Source: Leifsonia sp. AK011
Lineage (GTDB): Bacteria > Actinomycetota > Actinomycetes > Actinomycetales > Microbacteriaceae
Reading direction: 5' to 3'
Length of the DNA: 64,000 nucleotides
Assembly (NCBI RefSeq): GCF_013410945.1
Contig: NZ_JACCCH010000001.1
Span: 2,914,001 to 2,978,000 of the forward strand
Both the position numbers and the translations under genes were made by a program. The notes below the pieces were generated by a model, which did not search any database, was not told the origin of the DNA, and saw only the letters and a program-made list of their open reading frames with translations. Each line of letters begins with the position of its first letter. Positions within the stretch are counted from its first letter, which is position 1. Of the stretch, positions 26,478 through 36,131 are shown one piece after another.

Positions 26478-26525
26478 GTGAGGTTTCGATGACGCCGGGG
26501 CTTCGCCCGCGGCTACTCAACCAGC
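26478..26525 (-). repeat. Single arm of the palindromic repeat family
   Basis: GTGAGGTTTCGATGACGCCG to CTACTCAACCAGCA without its inverted partner. It lies in the gap between the DUF222/HNH start and the SGNH gene end. Confidence 0.85.
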
Positions 26526-26534
26526 AAGGACGGA

Positions 26535-26614
26535 CACAGCGCCGCACGCTCCACAGCACAGCGCCGCAGGCTCCACAGCACAGGGCCCCGCACGCTCCAC
26601 AGCACACCGCCGCA
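26535..26614. repeat. 22-24 bp tandem repeat
   Basis: About 3.5 copies of CACAGCGCCGCACGCTCCACAG in a row (26535, 26557, 26579, partial at 26603) with small changes. It directly follows the single repeat arm and reaches to within 12 bases of the SGNH gene stop. Confidence 0.85.
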
Positions 26615-26625
26615 ATCTCCTCCCG

Positions 26626-27249
26626 CTACAGCCCCAGCTCGCGAAGCTCCTCATCCATCCGCCGCGCGATCTCCGCGTACCCCGCATCGTTCGGATGCAA
26701 CGCGTCCTCCGCCATCCACTCCTGGTGCCCGTCGAGCCAGTGCGACGCTCCCCCGATGTACTCGAAGCCTTCCGCGAGAGCGGCGTCCCGCACCCACCCG
26801 ATGATGGCCTCCACCGAGTCGGAGCGAACCTTGGTGTACCAGAACGGTTCGACGACGATGATGCGGGCATCCGGCAGCTCTTTCGCCAACCGTGAGAAGT
26901 CGGCCTCGATCTGCGGCTGGATCTCGGGGCCGCGGGTCTCGAAGACGAAGTTGTCGTTGATGCCGAGGGCGACGATCACGATGTCGGGGTCGTCCGCGAT
27001 GATGTCGCCCGGGACATCCGGAAACTCGTCGCGCCGACGGATGAACCCGAGCCCATCGATGCCGTGGTTGAGCTCCGTCCACCCGCGCATCTCGCTGATG
27101 ATCGACGACCACCGCAGGGATGGGTCGGATGCCGCCTTGCCTCGCGTGTACGAGTCGCCGTAGAACGACACTGTCGCGCCGGGCCCCGTCGTGCACCCGG
27201 TGAGCAGGAGGAGCGTCAGCAGCGCAGCGGCGACCCGCCGAACTACCAC
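26626..27249 (-). CDS. SGNH/GDSL hydrolase lipoprotein
   Basis: A 207-residue protein with a lipoprotein signal: basic start, hydrophobic stretch and LLTGC lipobox with Cys at residue 18. The SGNH blocks follow: FYGDSYTRG (block I nucleophile), a Gly in the second block, GINDN (block III) and DALHPND (block V Asp and His). It is probably an extracellular esterase acting on acyl groups, plausibly of the polysaccharide given its place at the end of that operon. The GTG at 27249 overlaps the previous gene by seven bases. Confidence 0.82.
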   Translation of the reverse strand: MVVRRVAAALLTLLLLTGCTTGPGATVSFYGDSYTRGKAASDPSLRWSSIISEMRGWTELNHGIDGLGFIRRRDEFPDVPGDIIADDPDIVIVALGINDNFVFETRGPEIQPQIEADFSRLAKELPDARIIVVEPFWYTKVRSDSVEAIIGWVRDAALAEGFEYIGGASHWLDGHQEWMAEDALHPNDAGYAEIARRMDEELRELGL

Positions 27250-28172
27250 GTGGCCCCGCCGTCGGGCGAGATGCCGAGCGAGGTGCCCGCCCACACCCAC
27301 AGCGCACCCGGCACGGACGACATGGCCACGTTGCCCGGCGTCGCAACGCTCACGAAGCATCCGGCGACGAGCCCGTCGGCGTTGCTCGGCTCTGGAGTCA
27401 GCCCGCGCAGCTCGACACCCTGGCACTCAGTGCGGCCGAGACCGCCGGTGAGGTAGCCGTCGGGTGTGGCCGTGATCACGGATGCCCCGGCGATCGCGAA
27501 TCCGTCATCCCAGGTGACCGCGCCATCCACCGAGCGCACCACACTCCCATCGGAGCACAGCACGGCGACCTCGAGCGCTCCGCGCGACGCGATGCCCGCA
27601 GGGTCACACGGTGAGGTGTGGGCGGTTCCGAGCAGGTAGACGATGGGCCCCTGGCCGGGCACGAAGTACCACTCGTCGGCGATCGCCTCGTTGGAGACGG
27701 CCTGCCAACTCTCGTCGACCAGGGACGTGAACTGGTACGAGCCGCAGTCGGCCGTGCTGAGCGTAACCATGCCCACCACGCCCTCGGCGACCGCGCCGAA
27801 GGCGAGCACTCCACTGGCGTTCGTGCCGGTGCTCGCGTCGAAGCGTGCCCAGGCGTCGCCGCCGGTTGTGGTCAGTTCGGGCCAGATCATCGAGGTGGGG
27901 CAGGTGCCGGCATCCGTTCGCCAGGCGAGCTCACCGTCGACCGCAGCGATGAACCGCTTCTGCGGCACCGCGAGCAGTACCTCGTCTTCGGGGGTCTCGG
28001 TCGGCGCCGTGGTGACACGGGGCGTGGGCGTCCAGGGGATGAGCGCCGACTCGGGCGGATCGTTGGGCGTGAGCGCGAGGGCAACCAGCACAACGGTCGC
28101 GGCGGCCACGACCGCGATGATCGGGATGATCCACCAGCGGTTCTGCCCGGTGCGAGCGTTGTGAATGCTCAC
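27243..28172 (-). CDS. Membrane-anchored protein of unknown function with an Asp-box-like motif
   Basis: A 309-residue protein with a cytoplasmic start, one membrane helix (about residues 14-35, IIPIIAVVAAATVVLVALAL), a Pro/Thr-rich linker, then an extracellular domain. SDGSVVRSVDGAVTWDD resembles a BNR/Asp-box turn, and SPDGGATW at the C-terminus is a second one, so a beta-propeller-like fold related to sialidase or YCF48-like proteins is possible. I do not recognise the family. It overlaps the phosphatase gene by four bases (ATGA), so it belongs to the polysaccharide operon. Confidence 0.65.
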   Translation of the reverse strand: MSIHNARTGQNRWWIIPIIAVVAAATVVLVALALTPNDPPESALIPWTPTPRVTTAPTETPEDEVLLAVPQKRFIAAVDGELAWRTDAGTCPTSMIWPELTTTGGDAWARFDASTGTNASGVLAFGAVAEGVVGMVTLSTADCGSYQFTSLVDESWQAVSNEAIADEWYFVPGQGPIVYLLGTAHTSPCDPAGIASRGALEVAVLCSDGSVVRSVDGAVTWDDGFAIAGASVITATPDGYLTGGLGRTECQGVELRGLTPEPSNADGLVAGCFVSVATPGNVAMSSVPGALWVWAGTSLGISPDGGATW

Positions 28173-28783
28173 GCCACTTCTCCTCGCGGTGCCAGCGCGA
28201 GCCGGATCACCCGGTGCACCTCGTCGATCGCGGGCGCGAGTTGGCTGCCGGTGAGTGCGTAGCGCTCGTCACCCTGCATGTATGGGTCGACGACGTCGTC
28301 GTCTTCGGGGGATGCCGCCGGCTCCACCTGCCCTCGACGCGAGGCGATCAACGCCACGAGCGCGTCCAGCCGTGCTGACGCGGGGCGCTGGGGCAGGGCT
28401 GTGATGTCAAGGAAATCCCAGGAGTCGAGGTCTGCCGATAGCCGTGCGAACTCACGGATGGTGACAGTGTATCGACTTGCTTTCGGCACAAGGGAGACGA
28501 TTTCGCGCCGGTGCTCGCGCGACATCGCGAGCACGAGATCGGCGTCGAGGATCTGCTGTTCGGTGAGTTGCCGCGCGGTGTGCCCCGACGGATTGCCGCC
28601 GAGACTTGTGGAGAGGTTGGCGGCTTGGTCGGGCATCCCGTCGCCGACGAGTGCCCGAAACCCGGCACTCTCGAGATCGATGATGCCGCGCAGGTCTGCC
28701 ATCTTGGCGCGGAGCACCTGTTCGGCCACGGGTGACCGGCAGACGTTCCCAGTGCAGACGGTCAGGATGCGGAACCTGGCCAT
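28169..28783 (-). CDS. Low-molecular-weight protein-tyrosine phosphatase (Wzb-like)
   Basis: A 204-residue enzyme with the N-terminal CX5R loop CTGNVCRS (Cys10, Arg16) and the distal acid in VVDPYMQGD. It likely dephosphorylates the tyrosine-rich tail of the kinase encoded just upstream, which controls polymer export. The region between the two motifs holds an insertion compared with the minimal 150-residue enzymes. The stop overlaps the next gene by four bases; 33 bases separate it from the kinase gene. Confidence 0.88.
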   Translation of the reverse strand: MARFRILTVCTGNVCRSPVAEQVLRAKMADLRGIIDLESAGFRALVGDGMPDQAANLSTSLGGNPSGHTARQLTEQQILDADLVLAMSREHRREIVSLVPKASRYTVTIREFARLSADLDSWDFLDITALPQRPASARLDALVALIASRRGQVEPAASPEDDDVVDPYMQGDERYALTGSQLAPAIDEVHRVIRLALAPRGEVA

Positions 28784-28816
28784 GCGAGTCGTTCTCCTTC
28801 GGGTGGGGAGGCCCCT

Positions 28817-30214
28817 CTACTCCTTGAGGCGAAGCTGCAACGGGTCCACGTCGGAGTACCCGCCGTAGTAGTTGCCGTAGCCGTAGGAATCGGGACCCTT
28901 GGTGGGAAGCATGGTGAGCACGGCGCCAAGCACCTTGCTCTCGATGTGCTCGAACGACCGAAGTGCGGCGGCGAGCTCGTTGCGCTTGGTGCGTCCGGCG
29001 GCGACGATGACGATCGCGCCGGTCGTGAACTTGGACAGCACTGCTGCATCGGTGACGGGCAGCAGCGGTGGAGCATCCACGAGCACGAAGTTGAAGGTCT
29101 TGCCGAGTTCCGTCAGCAGGTTCGCCATCGCGCTCGAGCCGAGCAACTCACTCGGGTTCGGGGGGATGCGCCCTGCCGGAAGCACGTACAGCTCGTTACG
29201 GCCCCACTTCTGAAGCACGTCCCCCAGCTCGGCGCGACCGATGAGCACGTCGGTCAGACCGACGGCACCCTCGAGCCCCATGTAGTCCGCGATGGCCGGC
29301 CGCCGAAGGTCGCCGTCGATCACCGCGACACGCGCACCGGTTTCGGCGAGCGCGATCGCGAGGTTGGCGGTGGTCGTCGTCTTGCCCTCGCCAGGAACAG
29401 AGGATGTCACGACGAACACTCGAGGCCCACTGTCGAGGTGCACGAACTGAAGGTTCGTCCTCAGCGCGCGGAACGACTCGGCCCGCGAGCTGCGCGGATC
29501 AGCGTGCACAATGAGTGGCCGCTTCTTCGCGTCGGGGTCGAACCCAATGCCACCGAGGATGGGGGCTGGAGTGATCGCCTGCACGTCCTGGGGGCCATGA
29601 ACCCGCGTGTCGAGTACGTGGCGGAGAATCGCCGCTCCGAGTCCAGCAACAAGTCCAACGAGGAGTCCCAATGCGAGGTTCTGCCGCGTGTTCGGGACGT
29701 ACGGCTCCACCGGGACGACTGCAGGCCGGATAGGTTCGATCGTCACCAAGCTGGGTTGACCACCCGATGGGGCCTCAAGCTGATTGACGATAACGTCTAT
29801 GAAACTCTCTGCGACTGCGTTGGAGATGTTGGCGGACATTACAGGATCAACGTCGTTGACCGTGATTTCGATCACGGTGGTGTCCAAAGGCGAAGCAGTG
29901 GAAATTTGTCCAGCCAGCTCTGCCGCACTTATGTTTAGTCCGAGTTCCTCGATCACCGGATCGAGCACCCGGGGGCTCCGAGCCACGATCGCGTACGACT
30001 TGACCTTCTGCTGTGCGAACGTGCTCCCCTGAACCAGTTCTCCTGTGGTCGACTCGCCCGAAGTGCGTACTGAGACGAACAGCGCGGTCGTAGCTTGGTA
30101 CCGAGGCGTCGTGATGATCGAGAATGCGGCTCCGCCCGCGACTCCAAGGAGCGACAGGAGGACGATGAGGATCCAGCCTTTCCGTACTATGCGAATGTAG
30201 TCCCGAAGTTCCAA
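28817..30214 (-). CDS. Wzz-domain tyrosine autokinase (chain-length regulator, CpsC/CpsD fusion)
   Basis: A 465-residue fusion. The N-terminal Wzz domain is flanked by two membrane helices (about 14-34 and 175-197). The C-terminal BY-kinase has Walker A SSVPGEGKTTTT near 270, Walker A' VIDGDLRRP near 300 and Walker B VLVDAPP near 378. The tail YGYGNYYGGYSDVD is a tyrosine cluster for autophosphorylation. Such kinases control polymer length and export with Wzx/Wzy systems. The fused form is the one usual in actinobacteria and proteobacteria. It sits between ugd and its likely phosphatase. Confidence 0.93.
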   Translation of the reverse strand: MELRDYIRIVRKGWILIVLLSLLGVAGGAAFSIITTPRYQATTALFVSVRTSGESTTGELVQGSTFAQQKVKSYAIVARSPRVLDPVIEELGLNISAAELAGQISTASPLDTTVIEITVNDVDPVMSANISNAVAESFIDVIVNQLEAPSGGQPSLVTIEPIRPAVVPVEPYVPNTRQNLALGLLVGLVAGLGAAILRHVLDTRVHGPQDVQAITPAPILGGIGFDPDAKKRPLIVHADPRSSRAESFRALRTNLQFVHLDSGPRVFVVTSSVPGEGKTTTTANLAIALAETGARVAVIDGDLRRPAIADYMGLEGAVGLTDVLIGRAELGDVLQKWGRNELYVLPAGRIPPNPSELLGSSAMANLLTELGKTFNFVLVDAPPLLPVTDAAVLSKFTTGAIVIVAAGRTKRNELAAALRSFEHIESKVLGAVLTMLPTKGPDSYGYGNYYGGYSDVDPLQLRLKE

Positions 30215-30289
30215 GGGTCGCCTTCCTGTATGTCCCGCGGACTAACCGTCGCTTGTCGGCACAATCCTGTGATCCGAGTTGACATAACC

Positions 30290-31597
30290 CTACGGGCGCC
30301 CGAGGCCCACGTACGTAAACCCCGCCGAACGCCAAGCCTGCGGGTCCAGACAGTTCCGCCCGTCGATTACCGTTGCCGCGGGAGCCAACTGGGCAACTTC
30401 CGAGGGGTCCAGGTCACGATATTCACTCCACTCTGTTACGAGCACCACAACGCTAGCTCCCGTGAGCGCAGCAGCCGTCGTCTCTTCGAAAGCTAACTGT
30501 GGATGCAGCCGCCTGGAGTTCTCGATCGCTTGTGGATCCGTCGCGATCACGTCGGCACCGAGACCCTTCAACCGGACGGCAACGTCCAGAGCTGGCGAGT
30601 CTCGCACGTCATCAGAATCAGGCTTGAACGAAAGTCCAAGGACAGTGACCTTCTTCCCCAGAGGCTCCTGATGCAAGGCATCCAGCGCGAGCTCGACCAC
30701 CCGATCCCTCCGCCTGAGATTAATCGCATCGACCTCCTTGAGGAATGCGACGGACTGTCCACGGCCCAGCTCTTCCGCTCTCGCAGCGAAAGCCCTGATG
30801 TCCTTAGGCAGGCACCCGCCGCCAAAGCCCACGCCGGCGTTTAGGAATCGACGCCCGATCCTCGCATCGAACCCGATTGCATCCGCAAGTTTCGTCACGT
30901 CCGCGCCGGTGACCTCGGCGATCTCTGCCATTGCATTGATGAATGAGATCTTGGTGGCGAGGAACGCATTCGCCGAAACTTTGACGAGTTCGGCAGTTGC
31001 GTAGTCGGTGACCACAAGCGGAGTCTCGTTGGCAATCGCCGTCGCATAAACCTCGTTCAACAGGGCGGTAGCGCGGTCCCCCCCTTCGCCCTCCGGCACG
31101 CCGTACACGAGCCGATCCGGCCGGATCGTGTCTTCCACTGCAAATCCCTCGCGAAGAAACTCAGGGTTCCAGGCCAAATCCGCCCCGCTTCCGTTGAGCT
31201 TCTCGACGAGTCGCGATGCTGTGCCGACGGGGACGGTCGATTTGCCAACTACAAGATCCCCCGATGAGAGGTACGGCAGTAGTGCATTAACCGCAGAATC
31301 GACGTAGCTCAGGTCCGCAGCGGCTTCGCCCTTGCGCTGCGGCGTGCCTACCGCAATAAAGTGAACCGAGGCACCTTGAGCCTCGGCCATATCAGTGGTG
31401 AACGTCAGCCTCCCGGTCGCAATGGCGGAAGTCAGAACTTCTGGCAATCCCGGCTCAAAGAATGGCGCGCGGCCTTCCGCTAGGAGTCCGATCTTCTGCC
31501 AGTCGACATCCACACCAACGACCTCGTGACCCAGTTCCGCCATGCTCGCGGCATGGACCGCACCGAGGTACCCACACCCAATTACGGATAACTTCAA
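30290..31597 (-). CDS. ugd: UDP-glucose 6-dehydrogenase
   Basis: A 435-residue nucleotide-sugar dehydrogenase that makes UDP-glucuronate from UDP-glucose with two NAD+. The N-terminal Rossmann motif is VIGCGYLGAVHA. The central domain has NPEFLREG and GFGGGCLPKD, whose Cys near 260 is the catalytic nucleophile. GLSFKPDSDDVRDSPAL is a conserved C-terminal block. GDP-mannose dehydrogenase is the alternative, but the motif set and length favour UDP-glucose. It follows fcl in one operon and would supply an acidic sugar for the polymer. Confidence 0.9.
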   Translation of the reverse strand: MKLSVIGCGYLGAVHAASMAELGHEVVGVDVDWQKIGLLAEGRAPFFEPGLPEVLTSAIATGRLTFTTDMAEAQGASVHFIAVGTPQRKGEAAADLSYVDSAVNALLPYLSSGDLVVGKSTVPVGTASRLVEKLNGSGADLAWNPEFLREGFAVEDTIRPDRLVYGVPEGEGGDRATALLNEVYATAIANETPLVVTDYATAELVKVSANAFLATKISFINAMAEIAEVTGADVTKLADAIGFDARIGRRFLNAGVGFGGGCLPKDIRAFAARAEELGRGQSVAFLKEVDAINLRRRDRVVELALDALHQEPLGKKVTVLGLSFKPDSDDVRDSPALDVAVRLKGLGADVIATDPQAIENSRRLHPQLAFEETTAAALTGASVVVLVTEWSEYRDLDPSEVAQLAPAATVIDGRNCLDPQAWRSAGFTYVGLGRP

Positions 31598-31633
31598 TTA
31601 CTCCCCCAGAGTCGATCTTGTGTCACACGCGAC

Positions 31634-32614
31634 TTACTCGCGCAAGGTCGCAATGTTCTCGCGATACCAGTCGACCGTGGACCGAATGCCCTCGTCGAGC
31701 CCGATAGATGCTGTCCAGCCTGCCGCGGTGAGCTTCGAGACATCAAGGCGCTTCTGGTGCGTGCCGTCTGGCTTCGTGGCATCCCACGTTGTTTCGCCCT
31801 CGAACCCAACCACGCGCGCAATCGTGTCCGCGACGTCTTTGATGGTTACGTCGCTGCCCGTGCCCACATTAATCTGGGGTGCCCCATCATAGTTCTCTAG
31901 AAGGTGAAGGCACGCTGCGGCCATATCGTCCACGTGAAGAAACTCGCGGCGAGGCGAGCCCGTACCCCAGTTCGTGACAGCTCCCGCGCCGGAACTCACG
32001 GCCTCGTCATAACGACGGATCAGTGCGGGCAAGACGTGCGATCCCTTCGGTGAGAAGTTATCTCCGGGGCCGTAAAGATTCGTGGGCATCGCTGATATCC
32101 ACGGCAAACCGTACTGTCGGCGTACCGCCTGGATCTGCAGAATGCCCGCAATCTTGGCGATCGCGTACGCATCGTTTGTCGGCTCGAGATACCCAGTAAG
32201 GAGGTACTCCTCCTTAATCGGCTGCGCCGATTCACCGGGATAGATGCACGACGAACCGAGAAAGAGCACTCGCTCGACGCCCGCTTTCAGCGCTGCGTCG
32301 AGCACGTTAACCTGCACCTGAAGATTCTCCGAAATGAAGTCCACTGGGTAGGTGTTGTTGGCCAGGATTCCACCGACCTTCGCAGCGGCAAGTACAAGGT
32401 ATCTGGGCCTTACCTCGTCGATGTAGTCGAAGACTGAAGGTCGATCAGTGAGGTCGAGCTCGGCATGAGACCGGCCGACGAGATTGGTGAAGCCCTCGTC
32501 CTGAAACTTTCGCCAGATCGCTCCGCCCACGAGTCCTCTGTGGCCAGCGATGTAAACGGCGGCGTCCCTATCTAGGGCACCGGTCTTGTAATCGGCGAGG
32601 TTCGCGACGCTCAC
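31634..32614 (-). CDS. fcl: GDP-L-fucose synthase
   Basis: A 326-residue SDR-type epimerase/reductase that converts GDP-4-keto-6-deoxymannose to GDP-L-fucose. It has [14 protein letters not shown] near the N-terminus, [10 protein letters not shown] (active-site Ser), YAIAK near 149 (Tyr and Lys), and the [12 protein letters not shown] motif typical of GDP-fucose synthases. GTG at 32614 overlaps the gmd stop (GTGA), so the two pathway enzymes are translationally coupled. Longer open frame upstream lies inside gmd. Length matches E. coli Fcl. Confidence 0.94.
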   Translation of the reverse strand: MSVANLADYKTGALDRDAAVYIAGHRGLVGGAIWRKFQDEGFTNLVGRSHAELDLTDRPSVFDYIDEVRPRYLVLAAAKVGGILANNTYPVDFISENLQVQVNVLDAALKAGVERVLFLGSSCIYPGESAQPIKEEYLLTGYLEPTNDAYAIAKIAGILQIQAVRRQYGLPWISAMPTNLYGPGDNFSPKGSHVLPALIRRYDEAVSSGAGAVTNWGTGSPRREFLHVDDMAAACLHLLENYDGAPQINVGTGSDVTIKDVADTIARVVGFEGETTWDATKPDGTHQKRLDVSKLTAAGWTASIGLDEGIRSTVDWYRENIATLRE

Positions 32615-33639
32615 GCCTTCCAGCTTTCTAGCGCAGGGGCGTCGATCCATGCGGCGCCTTGGTGCTCAAGTTCTTTGACGTCTGCATCCACCATGATCTT
32701 CGCAAGTGCTGCGCCGTCGACCGTGGGGACCCAGCCCAGCGTGCTCTGGGCCTTCGTCGAATCACCGATGAGCGCATCCACCTCCGTCGGGCGAAGGTAT
32801 CGCTCGTCGAACTTCACGAACTCCTGCCAGTCGAGATCAACGTGCCCGAAGGAGGCCTCAAGGAATTCTCGGATGGTGTAGCCGACGCCCGTTGCGAGCA
32901 CGAAATCGTCGGGTTCTTCTGCCTGAAGCATGCGCCACATGCCCTCGACGTACTCCGGCGCGTATCCCCAGTCGCGCACTGAATCCAAGTTACCTAGATA
33001 GAGATCGTTCTGAACGCCTGCTTTGATTCGCGCGACCGCGCGCGTGATCTTTCGCGTGACGAACGTCTCACCGCGGCGCGGGGACTCGTGGTTGAAGAGG
33101 ATTCCATTGGTGGCGAAGATGCCGTAGGCCTCGCGGTAGTTCTTGGTGATCCAGAAGCTGTAGAGCTTGGCGGCCGCGTAGGGGGACCGTGGATAGAACG
33201 GGGTGGTCTCGCTCTGCGGAGGAGGCGTCGCACCGTACAACTCTGACGAGGACGCTTGGTAGAACTTCGGGTGAATGCCAGCCTCGCGAACCGCTTCCAG
33301 AATTCGCACTGTGCCAGTCCCGGTCGTATCCGCCGTGTGCTCGGGCTCGTCGAAAGAGACTCGAACGTGGGACTGGGCCGCGAGGTTATAGATCTCGTCG
33401 GGCTTAATCTGGTCGATCAGGGTTACAAGCCTCGCGCCATCACTCAGGTCGCCGTAGTGCAGAAACAGCCTGGCAGAAGGCTCGTGTGCGTCTACGTAGA
33501 TGTGGTCAAGCCTGTGCGTGTTGAAAGTTGAGGCCCGTCGCACGAGCCCATGAACTTCGTAACCCTTGAGCAAGAGCAACTCGGCCAAGTAAGAGCCATC
33601 TTGGCCAGTAATGCCTGTGATGAACGCGCGCTTAGTCAA
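32611..33639 (-). CDS. gmd: GDP-mannose 4,6-dehydratase
   Basis: A 342-residue NADP-dependent dehydratase, first step of GDP-fucose synthesis. It shows [11 protein letters not shown] at the N-terminus, the Thr/Ser-containing [10 protein letters not shown] segment, YAAAKLYSF near 154, and [16 protein letters not shown], a Gmd hallmark. The start is TTG at 33639 with GGGGGG four bases upstream. It is the first gene of the minus-strand polysaccharide operon (gmd, fcl, ugd, kinase, phosphatase and two more). The 198-base gap to the divergent acyltransferase gene must hold both promoters. Confidence 0.95.
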   Translation of the reverse strand: MTKRAFITGITGQDGSYLAELLLLKGYEVHGLVRRASTFNTHRLDHIYVDAHEPSARLFLHYGDLSDGARLVTLIDQIKPDEIYNLAAQSHVRVSFDEPEHTADTTGTGTVRILEAVREAGIHPKFYQASSSELYGATPPPQSETTPFYPRSPYAAAKLYSFWITKNYREAYGIFATNGILFNHESPRRGETFVTRKITRAVARIKAGVQNDLYLGNLDSVRDWGYAPEYVEGMWRMLQAEEPDDFVLATGVGYTIREFLEASFGHVDLDWQEFVKFDERYLRPTEVDALIGDSTKAQSTLGWVPTVDGAALAKIMVDADVKELEHQGAAWIDAPALESWKA

Positions 33640-33837
33640 CTAGCCCCCCAGAGCTGATTTTTGGAGCGCGTCCATCGGGGACGCACACCGATGGACTGCT
33701 TCCAGAGCATAGCGGCTGTCCACCACCCCCATGTTGCGGGTCGGCCGCGTTCACAAAAACGAAACCTTCTTAGTGCAGAATGACCCGCATGGGGATCGAT
33801 TTGGGGAGCAGTTCGGCCATGCCCAGTTGCGGCATGA

Positions 33838-34884
33838 ATGTCTGATGTGTTCCGCGCGACCGCGCAGCCCAGGTCCCTTTCGCCCGCAGCGCGAGCCGGC
33901 CTCGATGTGGCTCGGGCGAGCGCAGCTCTTTACGTGGTCGCGCATCACGTCGTCAATGTGCCTGGCCCGATCGGTGTGGTGTTCTCGTTTGGTCAGGAGG
34001 CCGTACTGGTATTCTTCTTGCTGAGCGGCTTCGTCATATTCGCGAACGAGAAGAGCAGGGTCTCGAGTCCCGCCGGCTATTTTCTGCGTCGACTTCGACG
34101 CATCTATCCGCCAATCGTTCTCGCCATGCTGGTTTCGCTGGCCCTGTGGGCACTGGGCTACATCGCCTCGGAGCCAACTTGGGAGTCGGCTGTCGGCACG
34201 CTGGCCTCATTGCAAGACATCAGCTTCCTAAAACCAGGCGTGATCGTTGATCCGTTCCTAGGAAATGATCCCCTCTGGTCGCTGTCTTATGAAGTCTTCT
34301 TCTACGCGATATTCCCGGCTGTGATGATTGCTTGGCGCCGATCCGAGAGAGCCACGCGGATGGCGGTTCCAGGGCTGGCAGTGCTGGCTTATGTCACCTA
34401 CCTGCTGGCGCCAAACCACTTCTCTCTGGTGGGCGCGTATTTCTTGGTCTGGTGGCTCGGCGCGATGCTCGCCAACGCGTACCTCAACGACACCCTGTCG
34501 ATGAAGTCGCTGGCGCCCGAACTATTGGGACAGGGGGTCCTCGTCGCGGCCGCGCTGGCCGGCGTGGCCCTCTACGGATACAACGGTTTAGGTTTCTTCC
34601 CTTTCCTGATGGTGCGACATTTTGTCATCGCCCTCGTCTTGACAGCGGTACTACTCGTCCCGACCATAAGGTCCGGGCTATCCCGAATGTGCATGCGAAT
34701 AGCAGGCCCTGGAGCCGCGGTCGCTTCGATTTCGTACGGAATTTACGTGATGCATTACCCCTTGATGGTTCAAACTCGCCCAACTGGGCTTGGCATTGTC
34801 GGGGCGACGATACTCACAATCCTCCTGGCATGGGTCGCGGACAAGGGTCTCGCAAGAATTCTTCCGAAAGCTCCGAAGGGATAG
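33838..34884 (+). CDS. Acyltransferase 3 family membrane protein (OafA-like)
   Basis: A 348-residue polytopic membrane protein. The N-terminal DVARASAALYVVAHHVV holds the family's conserved Arg and His, followed by VFFLLSGFVIF and FLRRLRRIYPP. About ten hydrophobic segments follow. These enzymes transfer acetyl or other acyl groups to sugars of surface polymers. It heads the plus-strand polysaccharide operon. Some codons (TTA, CTA, ATA) are less GC-biased than in flanking housekeeping genes. Confidence 0.9.
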   Translation: MSDVFRATAQPRSLSPAARAGLDVARASAALYVVAHHVVNVPGPIGVVFSFGQEAVLVFFLLSGFVIFANEKSRVSSPAGYFLRRLRRIYPPIVLAMLVSLALWALGYIASEPTWESAVGTLASLQDISFLKPGVIVDPFLGNDPLWSLSYEVFFYAIFPAVMIAWRRSERATRMAVPGLAVLAYVTYLLAPNHFSLVGAYFLVWWLGAMLANAYLNDTLSMKSLAPELLGQGVLVAAALAGVALYGYNGLGFFPFLMVRHFVIALVLTAVLLVPTIRSGLSRMCMRIAGPGAAVASISYGIYVMHYPLMVQTRPTGLGIVGATILTILLAWVADKGLARILPKAPKG

Positions 34885-34889
34885 ACCAG

Positions 34890-36131
34890 ATGGGCAACTC
34901 AGGAATGTTGGATGGGCTGTCAATCTGCCTCGCAGGCATCAATTACGCGCCCGATTCCACAGGAATTGCGCCGTACAACACCGCCATGGCCGAGGCACTT
35001 CGTGATGCGGGTGCCGACGTTCACGTCGTGACTGGCATCCCCCACTATCCGGAATGGCGGGTGAAGGACGAGCATTACCTCAAGGGGTCTCGCTGGGATG
35101 AGGTGATCGAGGGCGTCAAGGTGACCCGACTCAGGCACCACGTGCCACCGAGATCGAATCTCGCCGGACGCGCTCGAATGGAAGCGAGCTTCCTGGCTCG
35201 GGCCATGACTACTATCCGCCGCGACAGGTCGGACGTCGTCATTGCAGTGACGCCCTCGATGTCGGCGCTCGGGGCCGGGGTTTACGGCAAGAAAGGCAGA
35301 CCGCTCGGTGTCTTGGTCCAGGACCTCACGGGAAACGCCGCCGGCGAGTCAGGCACAACGGGGAGGGGCGCCTCCCGATGGATTGCAGGCTACGAGTACT
35401 CACTGGTGCGGAGCGCTGATCTAGTTGGGGTGATTACCCCTCAGTTCGGCTCAGTCCTCGCTGCAAACGGAATTGAACCCGAGCGAGTCGTCGAGATTCC
35501 GAACTTTACCCACATCACCCCTTCCGCTTCGACGAAAAGTAGCGCTCGGCGGGAGCTCGGTTGGCCTGAAGACCAATTCCTCGTTGTTCACACGGGGAAC
35601 ATGGGCATGAAACAGGGGCTCGACTCCGTCATCGAAGCAGCTGGAATCTCTGCCAAGAACAATCTAGGTGTCACCTTCGTCCTCGTCGGCGATGGCAATC
35701 AGCGTGCCGACTTAGAAGCGCGGGCGGGGGATCTGTCGACCCTTCGTTTCGTGGATCCGCTCGGCGCGAAGGAGTACCCGCTAGCACTCGCCGCAGCGGA
35801 CGCCCTTCTACTCAACGAGAGGCCTGGGGTGAGGGAGATGTCGTTGCCAAGCAAACTCACTTCTTACACGAGCGCGACTCGGCCCATAATCGCCGCTACC
35901 GAACCCGGAGGCATCACGCACTCAGTCGTTACCTCAGATCGCGCTGCGATAGTTATCGCGCCCGGCGATCCCTTCGCGCTTACCGAGGCGGCACTCGCTC
36001 TTTCGACTGACGCGCCCCGTGCGGCTATATTTGCGGCAAGCGCTCGGGCCATGCACGAGTCTCGTTACGCACCGACGCAAGCCAAGGCGCGATATGTTGC
36101 TTTTGCGAAGAGGCTGGGGGGTCTAGCGTGA
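34890..36131 (+). CDS. GT4 glycosyltransferase (WcaI-like)
   Basis: A 413-residue GT-B enzyme. The N-terminal half has INYAPDSTGIAPYNTAMAEALRDAGADVHVVTGIPHYPEW, the pattern of colanic-acid WcaI-type fucosyl/glycosyltransferases, and the C-terminal half has FLVVHTGNMGMKQGLDSVIEA and LLLNERPGVREMSLPSKL. The donor might be GDP-fucose given gmd/fcl nearby; that is inference. The ATG at 34890 has GAAGGGA upstream and follows the acyltransferase stop by five bases. Longer upstream open frame overlaps the acyltransferase and is not used. Its stop overlaps the next gene. Confidence 0.87.
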   Translation: MGNSGMLDGLSICLAGINYAPDSTGIAPYNTAMAEALRDAGADVHVVTGIPHYPEWRVKDEHYLKGSRWDEVIEGVKVTRLRHHVPPRSNLAGRARMEASFLARAMTTIRRDRSDVVIAVTPSMSALGAGVYGKKGRPLGVLVQDLTGNAAGESGTTGRGASRWIAGYEYSLVRSADLVGVITPQFGSVLAANGIEPERVVEIPNFTHITPSASTKSSARRELGWPEDQFLVVHTGNMGMKQGLDSVIEAAGISAKNNLGVTFVLVGDGNQRADLEARAGDLSTLRFVDPLGAKEYPLALAAADALLLNERPGVREMSLPSKLTSYTSATRPIIAATEPGGITHSVVTSDRAAIVIAPGDPFALTEAALALSTDAPRAAIFAASARAMHESRYAPTQAKARYVAFAKRLGGLA

